Origin: Aristolochia californica
Taxonomy: Eukaryota; Streptophyta; Magnoliopsida; Piperales; Aristolochiaceae
Assembly (NCBI GenBank): GCA_029961685.1
Contig: JARWKL010000001.1
Coordinates: 60,251,314 to 60,315,313 of the forward strand
Length of the DNA: 64,000 bases
Reading direction: 5' to 3'
Shown here: piece after piece, positions 50,501-61,739 of the stretch
Numbering within the stretch: the first letter of the stretch is position 1
How the letters are laid out: every line of letters begins with the position of its first letter
Translations under genes and position numbers: made by a program
Notes under the pieces: generated by a model
Database searches by the model: none
Told to the model about the DNA's origin: nothing
The model's input: the letters and a program-made list of their open reading frames with translations, nothing else

Positions 50501-52410
50501 TTCACTGGGGAGGTGTTTTCAAGTTTCTGAGCTGTGCAGAATTTGCAGAGAAGTCTGGAATAATAATGGTGTATTTTTTGTGGACTTTTAGATGTGGGAA
50601 CTTGATTTGATTTTTACTTAAGCTCCATCAGATGATTTATATAGTTCTCTAAGCAATTTCTACAACAGAAAAGTAAAACAGGTTATAAAACGTTCTTTTA
50701 TGTGTCGATATGTTTACTAATAAATGTGTAAATGTGGTTGACATTTCTTTCTGTCTTCCCTTTGTTATTATATGAGCTTTATATTCTATAAAACTGCTCT
50801 AAGAAGACTTCCTGCAAGGTTGCTATTTTCAGGAGATAAAATCAGTGGAACTTGTGAAGCCTGCTGGTTGGGTTTATATATCTTTATCTGGAACTGATCC
50901 ACGGTAAGCAATGTCTTTAAAAACTTATCTATTTTCAGGTTTGATCTCCAGGTTGTTCTTAACAATTCAAGTTCATCTCAGATGATGCATTTCATGCTTC
51001 CAACTTTAGCAACTATTACTCCTGTTTTTGCAAACTACTCCCAATGGTCTGTTTTGGATCTGAAAATAAGAATGGAATATGTGTTTTTCATACAACAGTG
51101 CTTTTTTTGTGAAGACCCCTTTGATGCAACTCTCAAGGCACATCACTTGAGCTTTACAGGCATTGTACTTTTGTTGAAGGGAACAATGTTTAGGCATCCT
51201 GAGCTCCAAAGATACGTTTTTCTGTTAGCACCAGTACGAAAGATGCCTGGATGTGCCAGGGATGCTGGCGAGGTAGTGCGTTCCACCCTCTAATATACCA
51301 AGCCAAGGGTGGTAGCTTAAGTGACAAAATTCACTATCATTGTGAAACCTCAGCATGGAATGGTGGAAAAGAATTTCAATGCCCTCGTCATAATGTTGTT
51401 TAGGATGTTGATGGAGCAAAGAGTTCATATGTTAATTCTGATGTAGATGTAAGAGTTAACAGATTAAGAACCAAAAATTTTGGGGCATTTCCTGTTTTAT
51501 CTCTCATAAAAAACTAACCAAGAGTTTTGAAGCTATTTCTACATGGGAGGGTTTTTTAAATTACATATCTCTCTGAATATGTTATGGGTCCCACATAATT
51601 CTGTAGGAAAAATTTTTGAAAGGAAAAAAAGAAGTTGATGTCATGGTTGACATGTAAGAGAACTAAGGGGATTCCTTAGTATATCACCTCAAAATTGGTT
51701 GACTCAGAGTTGTCTTTGGTTGCCCAAGGCCTCCCTGAATTTGCATTGGGTGGAGGTTGCTCAGCCCTAACCATTCTGAATATCTGAAAACCTAATCTAG
51801 TTCATCTCTTTTGGCTGGTTCCATCATGTCTGGGTTAAGGTCAAATTTCCATCAAGTAATTGGCCATCAACTCCATCTCTTTGGATCTGTTCTATGAGAT
51901 ACCATACTCAAATTAGCAGGATTGTCATTTGATCTGTTGGTCTCTTGAACATGTCTTGGAGACTGAAAAATGACTTTATCCTTGTGTTTGCAAAACTTGT
52001 GACCCAAAGTTGTGCATACCATTTATCTGCTTAGTGCATATATTTGGATGGAGAAAATCCATGGCTTATTCACTTCTCAAAGAAAAGAAATCCTTGACTC
52101 CGTTCACCACTCTGCAGAGAGACTTTTATCAACACATTCATGCTGCAACTTGCTGTGTTGTCCAACCACCTCAATGGAAGGGACACCCACGTGCGCCAGA
52201 TAAAAGTTTATGGGCCTCGGCCGTAAGCGACTTGCCTCAGATCTTTTTAGTTTCCATGCTAAACCTTCAATGTATTAGTAGTTTTCAATTTCCTTTTCTT
52301 CTCAAGATTAACAGGGCGTTTAAAAAACTCTTTGCTGCAGGAATCCTATCCCTCAGCAGCCATTCCAGTTCACTTCTAAGGAGTTTATTGCTTACTCATG
52401 TGTGAGATGA
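47558..52410 (+). CDS. APC10: Anaphase-promoting complex subunit 10 (APC10/DOC1)
   Basis: Six exons: 47558-47733, 48269-48329, 48443-48535, 50833-50903, 52118-52222 and 52341-52410, giving 191 residues (Arabidopsis APC10 has about 192). The DOC domain is visible as [66 protein letters not shown] and [16 protein letters not shown]. The C-terminus ends in Val-Arg, the plant form of the Ile-Arg tail that docks on the APC3-type subunit. APC10 contributes to degron recognition by the APC/C ubiquitin ligase in the nucleus during the cell cycle. Intron 3 (2.3 kb) holds LTR-like repeats and an inverted DUF868 promoter/5' fragment; intron 4 is 1.2 kb. The joined frame is intact, so the gene should be functional if these introns are removed. 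Confidence 0.94.
48676..50284 (-). mobile_element. LTR-like repeat pair in APC10 intron 3 (probable broken retroelement)
   Basis: Two direct copies start TGTAGAAGTGG (48676, about 70 bp) and TGTAAAAGTGG (50022, to 50284), both with GAACACGAG and GAGTGCACAGC. The right copy begins TG and ends CTAACA. It is preceded by TTAGATGCCA, resembling a decayed complement of the Met-tRNA primer site. The left copy appears truncated. Between them lie the DUF868 fragment and unrecognised sequence. No matching target duplication was seen, so this is tentative. Confidence 0.45.
48819..49316 (-). pseudogene. Inverted copy of DUF868 promoter, leader and 5' coding part
   Basis: The complement matches about 37041-37604: promoter with a TATA-like AATATAAAAGG, the CT-rich leader, and coding sequence from [16 protein letters not shown] to about QCRSM. 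About 70 bp around the original start codon is missing, so there is no ATG, and the copy stops about 50 codons in. Inclusion of sequence upstream of the TATA box argues for copying at the DNA level, not from mRNA. It lies inside APC10 intron 3, opposite to APC10. Confidence 0.85.
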
Positions 52411-54105
52411 TGACTTTGTGGGGGTGTCCGGATTTGAGCAGAAGCTGGAATGGCAAAAAATCAAAAGTTGTTGATTTCTTAGCAGTGGGAATCAATAACT
52501 ACATACTCACCTACATGCACTTGTGAACATCGGCGATTGACAGAGTTAAAAATCCGTATCAAATTTCAAAAATCCAAAACGCAAGCTGTTGAGAATTCTA
52601 TAAGTGAGCAATTGTTCAATTCTGAGTTCTAACTTTAATTTGCATGTTAGTGCCAGGTTTTCTGAGATCTTCTTGCCTGCTGCGCCTACGTTAAGATAGT
52701 CCAGCTAAATATATTTGCAGTTTGGGAGTAACTCTTTGACAAGTTATTTAAGTTCTGGACGTTGTAGATTGAGAAAATGCTTCAGGGCATCATTTGACAT
52801 ATCTATGAGCACGAAAATCTATTAAAAGAAATTTCACGCCTATCTGGGCAATTAGCACTTGCTACTCTGCATAAATGGTGGGTTTGGGATTTATAAGTGG
52901 AGATGTTTCAGTTTTTATGTTATTTTTATATAGAGGGTAAGACATTTTATCCCTCTAAAATTCTGTGGCGTTTTGCCAAATTATGTGAGAATTCTCGGAG
53001 AGACGTGGTACCCATGGTTTGCACAAAGATAGGCTTCGACGAAGTGAATATTGTAAGATTTGATTAAAATCTTTGTAATCACCGTGATGGTGAGAGTTTA
53101 CAAAATTATTCTGCCTCTAACTCGTCGCTTGGTTTTTCTGCTTCTGGATTCTCCGGGCTTCTGGGAAATAAGTTTTCACTCTTCTCTCAGCCGGTAAAAC
53201 ATATTAGATGAGGGAAATTGGCTGTGGGAATCCCTACTAACTAGCAGAGTATGCAAGTAGAACAAAATTGACAAAATGAAGCTCGTCCTCTGGACCTCCG
53301 TCAAGCTTTCCCCTCCAGCGAAAGAGGTACAGTGAGGGCTGGTGTTTCTCCGGATGGAATCCCCTCACCTTCTTTATCACGTACCTCGTGTTTCGTATTG
53401 CTGATGAGTATGGGAGAAAACTCGGTTGAATCAAGTTGATTCCTCCATGGCAACGTTCTCTCTGGCATCTACTGTGGGTTCAATTCTAGCTCGGCGGCAG
53501 CAGATATCGCTCAATCTTTTGTTTGCCTTTTTGAATTTATATCAACTTGAGAGTCCAAAGGAAGTAGAGAGAGAGCGAGAAGTCACTTTAAACTGAGTCA
53601 ATCACTTGAGTAGGGGCTTTTTTCTCGGACTCGGGACGAGTCCGACGTCTGATTCGACGACTCCCTTAATCTGAGAAACCATGCACTGCTCCAGGTTCCT
53701 GCATGACGGTATCAGACAAAGAATTGAAGCGTTTAAGCTTCTCACATTAGTTAACACTATGTAACTGATTACTTGCTCGAAACTGCAGCTCTTAAATTCA
53801 AAACCAGGAACGAAATCCATCTTCGACGAAGCAGACAATGGCTTCCTCGTACTTATCCTGCAAAAAGTTGACGGCCAACGCTGATCCTTTCTTCCGTTGA
53901 CTTCCAAAACTTCACCACTAAACCTGTGCTGTAAATCACCCACCCGCCATCGTCCTCATCCCCTCCTGCGGAAACGTGGTGAGAAGACCAACCCAGACTC
54001 TGTAACGTATCCTCTCAAGCGAGCACCGCGCCGACGACGTCTCTCCCATGCTGCTGCTTGACAGATAGGAGCCTTCGTGGCTGTCACCTGTTCAGGCTCC
54101 ATCAG
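52411..54105. other. Intergenic between APC10 and GDSL2
   Basis: This interval contains the APC10 3' UTR and GDSL2 promoter. The last few hundred bases share blocks with the region upstream of GDSL3 (about 57.3-57.47 kb), so the tandem duplication included the promoter. Minus-strand open frames at 53.2-53.9 kb have no recognised homology. Confidence 0.45.
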
Positions 54106-54113
54106 TATAAATA
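54106..54113 (+). promoter_or_regulatory. TATA box of GDSL2
   Basis: TATAAATA lies 75 bp before the start codon within GTATAAATAGCG. The equivalent site upstream of GDSL3 (about 57464) reads CATAAATAGCG. Confidence 0.65.
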
Positions 54114-54187
54114 GCGATGAAATGGTTCATCAGCAACTCACTTCAGAGGCAGCGACTCGATAGGATCAGTGATCAGAGTTTGGTGAA

Positions 54188-55689
54188 ATGGGTGCAGTAG
54201 GATCAGCTTTGTTGTTCGTGCTCTTGGTTGCGGGTTTTCATGGAGGCTTTGCTAGGGAGAAGAGGGAATGCTATTTCCCGGCGATTTTCAACTTCGGGGA
54301 CTCGAATTCTGCTACTGGAGCTTCGGTTGGTCCCCCAAATGGCAAAACGTATTTTGGGAAGCCGAGCGGAAGAGCCAGTGACGGACGACTTATCATCGAC
54401 TTCCTGGGTAATGCAGACTTTGTATAATTTTCATGTAACCAAATCTTTGTTTAACAGTTTTTGTTTACACGATTATCTTCCCATCCAACTAATTAATTTT
54501 CTGTTAATTAGGTTGTTTAATGCCATGAGGCCGACGACGAGCTTTTCATCTTCTCATTTTGCTCTTGTGCCTTGTGCAGCTGAAACTTTAGGACTGCCGT
54601 ATCTGAACCCGTACTCGGAATCCGCCGGAAACAATTACAGACATGGAGTCAATTTCGCCGCCGGAGGAGCCACAGTTCGACCTCAAGACCCGGCCAGTAA
54701 CCCTCCCTCTCTTAATGAGCAGCTCGGGCAGTTCCTCAAGTTCAAACAATTGTCAAGTGACCACTGCGGCCAAGGTATATCGAAGCGCTTTGGGGACCTC
54801 TTCTCACCTGTTTGTTAATCTACCCGACTGAACTCATCAGGGTGTCGGTCTGTTCTTGTTTGCAGATAATTACCCAAAGCCGGATGATTTCGCTAATGCC
54901 CTTTATACGATAGATATAGGGCAGAACGATCTAAATGGTGCGCTCAAGTCCATGTCTGAGGATCAAGTGCGAGCTTTTGTTCCTGAGATGGTCGACCAGT
55001 TCTCTCTAGCCATAATCGTAAGTAAAATGAAGCCTCTCAACTCTTCTTGAATAGGGCGTTTTACATGGTCTAACTGGTATCCATGCCTGTGTAGAAACTC
55101 TATGAAACAGGAGCTCGCCGGTTCTGGATCCATAACACTGGTCCAGTCGGCTGCTTGCCAAACTCAATCTTGTACTACCCCAACAAGCCCAACAATCTTG
55201 ATCAATTTGGATGTGTCAGTTCTCACAACGAAGTGGCCAAGGAGTTCAACCGGCAGCTCAAGGATAAAGTGAACCAACTAAGGGAGAACCTGCCAGATTT
55301 ATCTTTAACATATGTCGATGTTTACACCGCAAAGTATCAGCTAGTCAGTGAAGCTAAGCAGCAAGGCAAGAGCTGTATCCTCGGCACAGTTCAGCTCCAT
55401 CTGTAGTCTCTCAGCTTGTTGTTCAAATGCTTAGTTCTGGTTCTGTTTGTTGATTGCAGGGTTTGCTGAGCCTTCCAAGTTCTGCTGCGGGCGGTTCCAA
55501 GATGGACAGACCATCAACTGTGGCGCGGATAGTTCTTCAAGCTGTGAGGATCCGTCCAAGTATGTGAGCTGGGATCCTGTTCACCAGACTGAAGCTGCTA
55601 ATAAGTGGATTGCTAACCGCATACTCTACGGCGGCCTCTCTGATACGGGCGCTTCGGTCTTCCAGGCTTGTTACAGGTCTGTGCATTGA
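54188..55689 (+). CDS. GDSL esterase/lipase 2 (tandem copy)
   Basis: Five exons: 54188-54407, 54580-54774, 54866-55017, 55095-55365 and 55460-55689, giving 355 residues. A signal peptide covers about residues 1-22. Block I reads FNFGDSNSATGA with Ser39 present, but the following stretch is about nine residues shorter than in GDSL1 and the usual Asp of DTGG is Ala. Block III (IDIGQNDL) is intact. Block V is WDPVHQTEAAN, so the Asp and His are kept. The enzyme may be active but altered near the active site. Intron 4 has a GC donor (CAAG|GCAAGA at 55366), as in the neighbouring GDSL3 but not GDSL1. It is predicted to be secreted; the substrate is unknown. Confidence 0.9.
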
Positions 55690-57460
55690 TGGTGTGCGGA
55701 TCTGCTAATCACTGAGCTGCCAACTATATAAGTGTAATGTAAGACCACTCGAATGGGTCTCTTCTGACGGAAATAATGTATTTGATCACTGAGGCGAATA
55801 ATATGTTTCTACCATGAAAATGGAATGAAAGAAATTTGAAGTTCATGTGTGGGTTTGCTTCCTTTTTACTCCACTCCTTCAGATCACAAGAAGATAATTG
55901 GTGAAATGGCCTCATTTATCCTCCCATGAGATTGGAAGGAACAGGTTCCATGGCTAGAAAATGATCTAAACAGATCCGCTTCCTTATTTCCTCATGCCCT
56001 AAAATATTTTCATACAGTAAGAGAGCCGCATCATGCAGGGACAAAAGGGGAAGAGTGATCTCAATTTTTCCCTTGCAAGGGAGAAGAAGACGTTTCTTTC
56101 AAAAAAATTAATTATTTTTTTGGCTTTTATATAATAAGAAGTATATTCAATTCATAATTATATTGTCTACTTTAAATATCTCATTTAGTCATAAATTTAT
56201 AACATAATCTTCAAATTTGATGACATGATTTTGAATTTTAATACAATTGAAAAATACATTTTAATTATTATTTTTACTTAATATAACTAAAAAATTATAA
56301 ATAACTGTGAATTAAATATATTTATTTTTTACTTAAAAATAATTTTATAATATATTTAATTAATTTATTAAAAATTTAAATACTTAAGTCAATAATTTAT
56401 ATAGTGTTTATATTTTAATTAATAATTAAAATTTAATCCATTTTAAGTTTATAAATTGATTTTTTCAATAAGTATTTTATAGTATTATTAATAAAAAATC
56501 ATATTCAAAACTAAATACTAAAATTTTAGAATGGGAAGGAGCTGTTCTTCTTGCCATGGTCATTGGGAGGGCTTCCTCCCTCCAATTTCCCTCCAGTTGA
56601 AGGGATATGAGAATGAAAATGATACAGGCGAGAATCTGATGAGGGTATATATTCGGATCCAGAGTAATTAGTTGGATCTTTAATCGGATTTTTAGTCTGA
56701 TTCGGATCCATATTGGGATATTTAGTCGGATCCTTACATCGGACCCTTACTCGGATCTTTGTATTGAACCCGGGTTGGACCAGAATTATTAGGGTCGGGT
56801 TCGTGTTTTTCCGAGCTGTAGCCCGGGCTTGTCGGGGGCGTTGAATTTGGTTAAAAGATTGTTTAGGTTTCTTTGAAGGGAGTGGAATGATATTTTGAAT
56901 CGGAGTTAGAGAATTTCTCCACGATTTCAGGGCAGATTTCGTGACTCCAGTGATTCTCAATTTGATTTGCATATAGGATAAGCGTTATCCTGTCCGGCGT
57001 AAAAAAAGAGGCGGGGGAGGCCCTTCCTTCCTTGCCTTCGTCGGAACCAGTGAAGCGAGAGCGGGAGGGGGAGGGCCTCTCCTCGTCCCCTTTCTCATTC
57101 TCCATTGTCCTTTCAAGGTGCCCTTTCCTTTCCTCTCTCTTCTCGTACTTCTTGTCGTCACGATCGTCTCTTCGAAAGTTGGAATGAAGAAATGATTGAG
57201 CGGACGCTAGCTCATCATACTTGAGCCTGTAACGCACAGATTCTCTTCTGTTATCCACTCACAACGTTCCAAAACTCTCTTCACTGTTTTGACGGGGTTC
57301 AGAAATCTGAGCTATACGTCGTCCTCATCCTGGGAAAACCGAAACCAATCTCTGTAACGTAAACTGTCAGTCAGACTACCATTCTTGGAGTAGAAACGTC
57401 TCTCCCTAGCTGTTGGTTGCCAGACAAGAGTTTCGTGGCTTCCACCAGTAGAAAGAAAAT
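55690..57460. other. Intergenic between GDSL2 and GDSL3
   Basis: Strongly AT-rich from about 56100 to 56530. At about 56640-56770 imperfect CGGATC / TAGTCGGATCC repeats occur, likely transposon-derived. A charged minus-strand frame (57258-56863) has no recognised domain. Confidence 0.45.
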
Positions 57461-57528
57461 CCACATAAATAGCGAAGAGCTCTCTCGCAGAACGAAGAGT
57501 ACTGCACCGTTTGTCACGCTTTGCTGAA

Positions 57529-59140
57529 ATGGGTTTAGGAGCTTTGGTGTTCGTCTTGTTGATTCTGGGTTGGCGCGGGGTTATGGTGCTTTCGGACGAG
57601 GGGAAATGCAACTTTCCGGCGATTTTCAACTTTGGGACACGGGGGGGCTCTCTGCTGCGTTCTTCCAGGTTCCTCCTCCCAATGGCGAATCATTTTTTGA
57701 GAAGCCACGGGGAAGAGTTTGTGATGGGCGCCTTCTTATAGACTTCATAGGTGATACAGACTTATCCAGTACATCATCAACTTTTTACTTAGTACATTAT
57801 CAGCTTTAATCTCCTCCAGCAATGGAGGATCTTTCCGCGAGCTCCTTCACCTTCTCATTTATTTTTTTCTCTCTGCTATTGCGTTGTTTACAGCTGAAAG
57901 CCAAGGATTGCCATACCTGAGCGCGTATTTGGATTCCATAGGAACTAACTTCAGACATGGAGCCAATTTCGCGACTGGAGGCTCCACAATCCGACCCCAA
58001 AACACAACTCCATATGTGGGTGATTTCAGCCCCTTCTCTTTGGATTTGCAGGTCTGGCAATTCATACAATTCAAAACTCGTACCAGTGACCTCCACAGCC
58101 AAGGTACATCGAAGCTTTGTAGGACAGTACCATCAGTTGTTTGTCATTGACCTGATTGACCTCACTGTTAGTACTGGTCTCATCTTGTTAGCAGATAACA
58201 GTCTCTACAAGGATAATTATCCAAAGCCGGAGGAATTTGAAAATGCTCTCTATGTATTAGATATAGGACAGAACGATCTAGCTGCTGGTTTCAAATCCAT
58301 GTCTGATGATCAACTGGCTTCTATTCCTGAAATTCTGAACCAGTTCTCTCAAGCCATATATGTAAGCAAAAACTAGTCCCTCACTCTTTCTTTATCTCAA
58401 AGTTCGGAAACTCTCTTTAGTTCCATACCTTGCCCAGTTAGAACTGGTTTTGCATACCTGAAAAACGTTGCTGTATGAAATATGGTGCGTCATAAGGTTG
58501 ACTAGTATTTCTTGCTTGTATAGAACCTATATGCCATGGGAGCTCGCTCATTTTGGATTCACAACACTGGACCCATTGGTTGCTTGCCATTATCAGTCAT
58601 GTTTTATCCTCTCAAGCCTATCAATCTGGATCAGTTCGGATGCGTTAATCCTCAAAATGAAGTGGCAAAAGAGTTCAACCGGCAGCTCAAGGATAGAGTG
58701 ACCCAACTAAGGGGACAGCTCCCTGGTGCAGCTTTAACATATGTTGATGCTTACACTTCTAAATATGCTCTTATTAGTGAAGCTCAGAAGCAAGGCAAGG
58801 ACTCTGCTCTCAGCCTTGTAGTTGTGATTCTGAATATTGGGTTATTGTTCAAAAGCTCAGTTTAATTTGTTTGCTGATTACAGGGTTCACTGATCCTCTC
58901 AAGTTCTGCTGTGGGAGGTTTGGAGAAGGCGGACGATACGTCGGTTGTGGGGAGAAGGTGGCGGTGAACGGCACCGAGCTCTTTGGTTCTGGTTGTGCTG
59001 ATCCATCCAAGTATGTGAGCTGGGACGGTGTTCACTACACTCAAGCTGCTAATCAATTGGTTGCCAACCGCATACTTAATGGCGATCTCTCTCACAACAG
59101 TGTTTCTATCTCCCAAGCTTGCTACAGATCTTTGCAGTGA
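57529..59140 (+). pseudogene. GDSL esterase/lipase 3, frameshifted at the catalytic GDS motif
   Basis: The exon set parallels GDSL2: 57529-57750, 57894-58103, 58195-58361, 58524-58794 and 58884-59140. Exon 1 reads a signal peptide and CNFPAIFNFG, then at about 57634 the frame breaks. The next frame resumes with DTGGLSAAFFQVPPPNGES. Compared with GDSL1 and GDSL2, 13 bases encoding D-S-N-S are missing, so the nucleophilic Ser is gone and the frame is shifted. Everything downstream is open, including LDIGQNDL, HNTGPIGCLP and WDGVHYTQAAN, and all splice sites look usable (intron 4 with a GC donor at 58795). I infer a recent inactivation of an otherwise well-kept gene. Confidence 0.88.
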
Positions 59141-59317
59141 TTGTGAACCGATTTGCTAATCACTGGGATGCTATCCACAGGTGGCATCAAAATCACTGCA
59201 ATGGGTGATACAACTTGTAGTATGAAGTAGATAATATTTTATAGTTGGGAGATGAAAAAATCTGAGAAAGATCAAAGGGCATGTAAAGATCAGCTTTATT
59301 GAAAACTATATTAATTT

Positions 59318-61283
59318 GGGAATTTTACCAAAATACCACTTTGAAACAACTTATTTATAAAAACAACAAAAATCTCAACTTATTTGCAAAACTACCAAAC
59401 TTTGACCAGTCTACTGTATATGTGGACAGTTTGACTGCTTATGTGTCACTCTGTCATCAGAGCGATACTATAGATGAACACAGAGACTGCCATGTCATTA
59501 TTATTAACACATCATCTGCCATATCATTATATGATAAAATTTTGAATAAATTTTTAAAAATTAAAAAATCAAATACACTTTTTATTACCTTATATCTAAA
59601 ATAAAAAATTATTAAAAATTTTAATAAAAAATTAAAAAAATAACTCTTACTTATTTAACACAATTTAATATCAATTAAAATATTTATTAATTTTAAAAAA
59701 TTATCGTTACACTTTTTATTACTTTATATTTAAAAAAATAATAAGTAAAATAATTAGATTTAAAATATTTATAAAGAAAAAAATCTTACTCTTAAGTCTT
59801 ACCCACATATTATCGATTTAAAATATTTATAAATTAAAAAATATACAAAAAGTTATTTTAGAGTTTAAAAATACAATTTACAAATAAATACAATATTCCG
59901 ATTACTAATCTTAGTAGTTTAACCCTCCCTGTTCACAGTTTTCGGTTTTCACTTGTACGACAGATCGTGCAAGAGGTGGAATTTCAGCGGTGCACGTCAA
60001 TTTGACCCCAACACTTTTGACTCGCCGCTAGTGTCGTAACTCGGTCGGTTTCCTCTCGTGCTGGTTACCATTCTTTGCCGGTCGGTAGCGACTAATCGTT
60101 TGTCGTTTATCCTTCCTCTTCGCTCTGGTCCTATCTCTGAGTCTCATCCATTCCATCACTCGGGAGTCCAGCATTGCACAGAAAAAGTCACAGCCTATCA
60201 GCGTCTAAGAGATGGAGATGGAGAAGGAGAACGAAGGCCTGCAACCCCTCTCCCACTACTGGGGAAACACCCCGGAAGCTGACTACTACGCTTCCCAACG
60301 CGTCCGCTCCTCCAAATCCTTCTACACCTCTTCCAGAGGCCTTTCCCTCTTCACCAGAACCTGGCTGCCGCTTCACTCTCCTCCCCGTGCAATCATCTGT
60401 ATGGTCCACGGCTATGGCAACGATGTCAGCTGGACCTTCCAAGCTACTCCCATCTTCCTCGCTCAAATGGGTTTTGCTTCCTTCGCGCTCGATCTCCAAG
60501 GACATGGCCTCTCCCAAGGCCTCAGCGCCTTCGTCCGTGACGTCGATCTCGTCGTCCAGGACTGCATTTCCTTCTTCGACTCCATAAAAAACAAATCCGA
60601 TTTCTCCTCTTTGCCTTCTTTCCTGTACGGAGAATCAATGGGAGGGGCCATATGTATTTATTTGTAAATTGTATTTTTAAACTCTAAAATAACTTTTTGT
60701 ATATTTTTTTAATTTATAAATATTTTAAATCGATAATATGTGGGTAAGACTTAAGAGTAAGATTTTTTTCTTTATAAATATTTTAAATCTAATTATTTTA
60801 CTTATTTTATTTTATTTTTTAAAATATAAAGTAATAAAAAGTGTAATGATAATTTTTTAAATTAATAAATATTTTAATTGGTATTAAGTGGTGTTAGATA
60901 AGTAAGAGTTATTTTTTTAATTGTTTATTAAAATATTTAATAATTTTTTATTTTAGATATAAGGTAATAAAAAGTGTATTTGATTTTTTAATTTTTTTAA
61001 AATTTATTCAAAATTTTATCATATAATGACGTGGCAGATGATGTGTCAATAATAATGACATGGCAGATGATGTGTCAATAATAATGACGTGGTAGTCTCT
61101 GTGTTCATCTACAGTATCGCTCTGATGATAGGGCGACGCGTAAGCAGGCAAAGCTTACGTGTCGCCTTTGACTGTCCACATATATAGTGGACCGGTCAAA
61201 GTTCAGTAGTCTTGCAAATAAGTTGAGATCTTCGTTGTTTTCATAAATAAATTGTTTCAAATTGGTATTTTGGTAAAATTCCC
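59318..61283. mobile_element. Pack-MULE with long terminal inverted repeats and a captured lipase gene fragment
   Basis: The 1966-bp unit has terminal inverted repeats at 59318-59892 (575 bp) and 60653-61283 (631 bp), both beginning GGGAATTTTACCAAAATACC at the outer ends. It is flanked by the exact 9-bp duplication TATTAATTT (59309-59317 and 61284-61292), the signature of Mutator-like elements. The 760-bp interior carries host sequence and no transposase. The left repeat lacks about 56 bp present in the right one. It inserted about 180 bp after the GDSL3 stop codon. Confidence 0.93.
60212..60667 (+). pseudogene. Captured monoacylglycerol lipase / caffeoylshikimate esterase-like fragment
   Basis: A 151-residue open frame, of which about 149 residues are host-derived. 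It includes NTPEADYYASQRVRSSKSF, CMVHGYGNDVSWTFQATP, ALDLQGHGLSQG and the nucleophile elbow YGESMGG (Ser142), then runs into the inverted repeat and stops. Full plant proteins of this alpha/beta-hydrolase family are about 310-350 residues; the catalytic Asp and His are missing. Upstream, about 59893-60211 looks like captured promoter and 5' UTR, so the fragment could still be transcribed. The GC-rich codon use differs from the AT-rich inverted repeats. It is probably not an active enzyme. Confidence 0.88.
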
Positions 61284-61326
61284 TATTAATTTTTTGCTCT
61301 TCCATATAAAAATCTGAATGCTCGAG

Positions 61327-61633
61327 TGTGAAGTTAGGTTTAAAGCCTATCCCAAAAATGACTGACTACCTTAGGAAACCTATTTCCCAACTTTTAAACT
61401 TAGCATATTTATTCTCATTAATCTATGTAGGACTATTCCTTAACATTTTCTTTCGGGTGTAGGCCCTCTGAGCTCTTACATGTAGATAATTTGGGTGGAG
61501 ACCCATATACGAAAACCTGTTCTGATACCATGTGAAGTTGTGTCAAAGGCCTATCCCGAAATGTCTAGCCAACTTATAAACTTAACATATTTGTTCTCAC
61601 TAATTCACATAGGGTTATTCTTTAATAATAACA
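61327..61633 (-). mobile_element. Third TRIM-like miniature LTR element
   Basis: Two related direct repeats start TGTGAAGTT: 61327-61445 and 61531 to about 61633, sharing GCCTATCCC and AACTTA-CATATTT-TTCTCA blocks. The complement of the primer site (TTCTGATACCA, 61520-61530) directly abuts the second repeat, so the element reads on the minus strand. The interior is about 85 bp and non-coding. No target duplication could be read. Confidence 0.7.
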
Positions 61634-61739
61634 AGTAACATTCAACATAACCCATTTGTTATAATTCAGCATAGATTATTTTCAAGAAGCCAATAGTGTA
61701 AATCACCAAGGCTTATCATCCATGGTAGCTTGCTTTCTT

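Noticed and set aside
53237..53943. Minus-strand frames upstream of GDSL2
   Set aside because: They overlap the duplicated GDSL promoter region and show no family resemblance I can support.
56863..57258. 131-residue charged minus-strand frame
   Set aside because: No recognisable domain, low complexity, next to repeats upstream of GDSL3.
57600..57750. Idea that an intron spans the GDSL3 frame break
   Set aside because: No splice sites fit, and the paralogues are continuous here; a 13-bp deletion explains the break.
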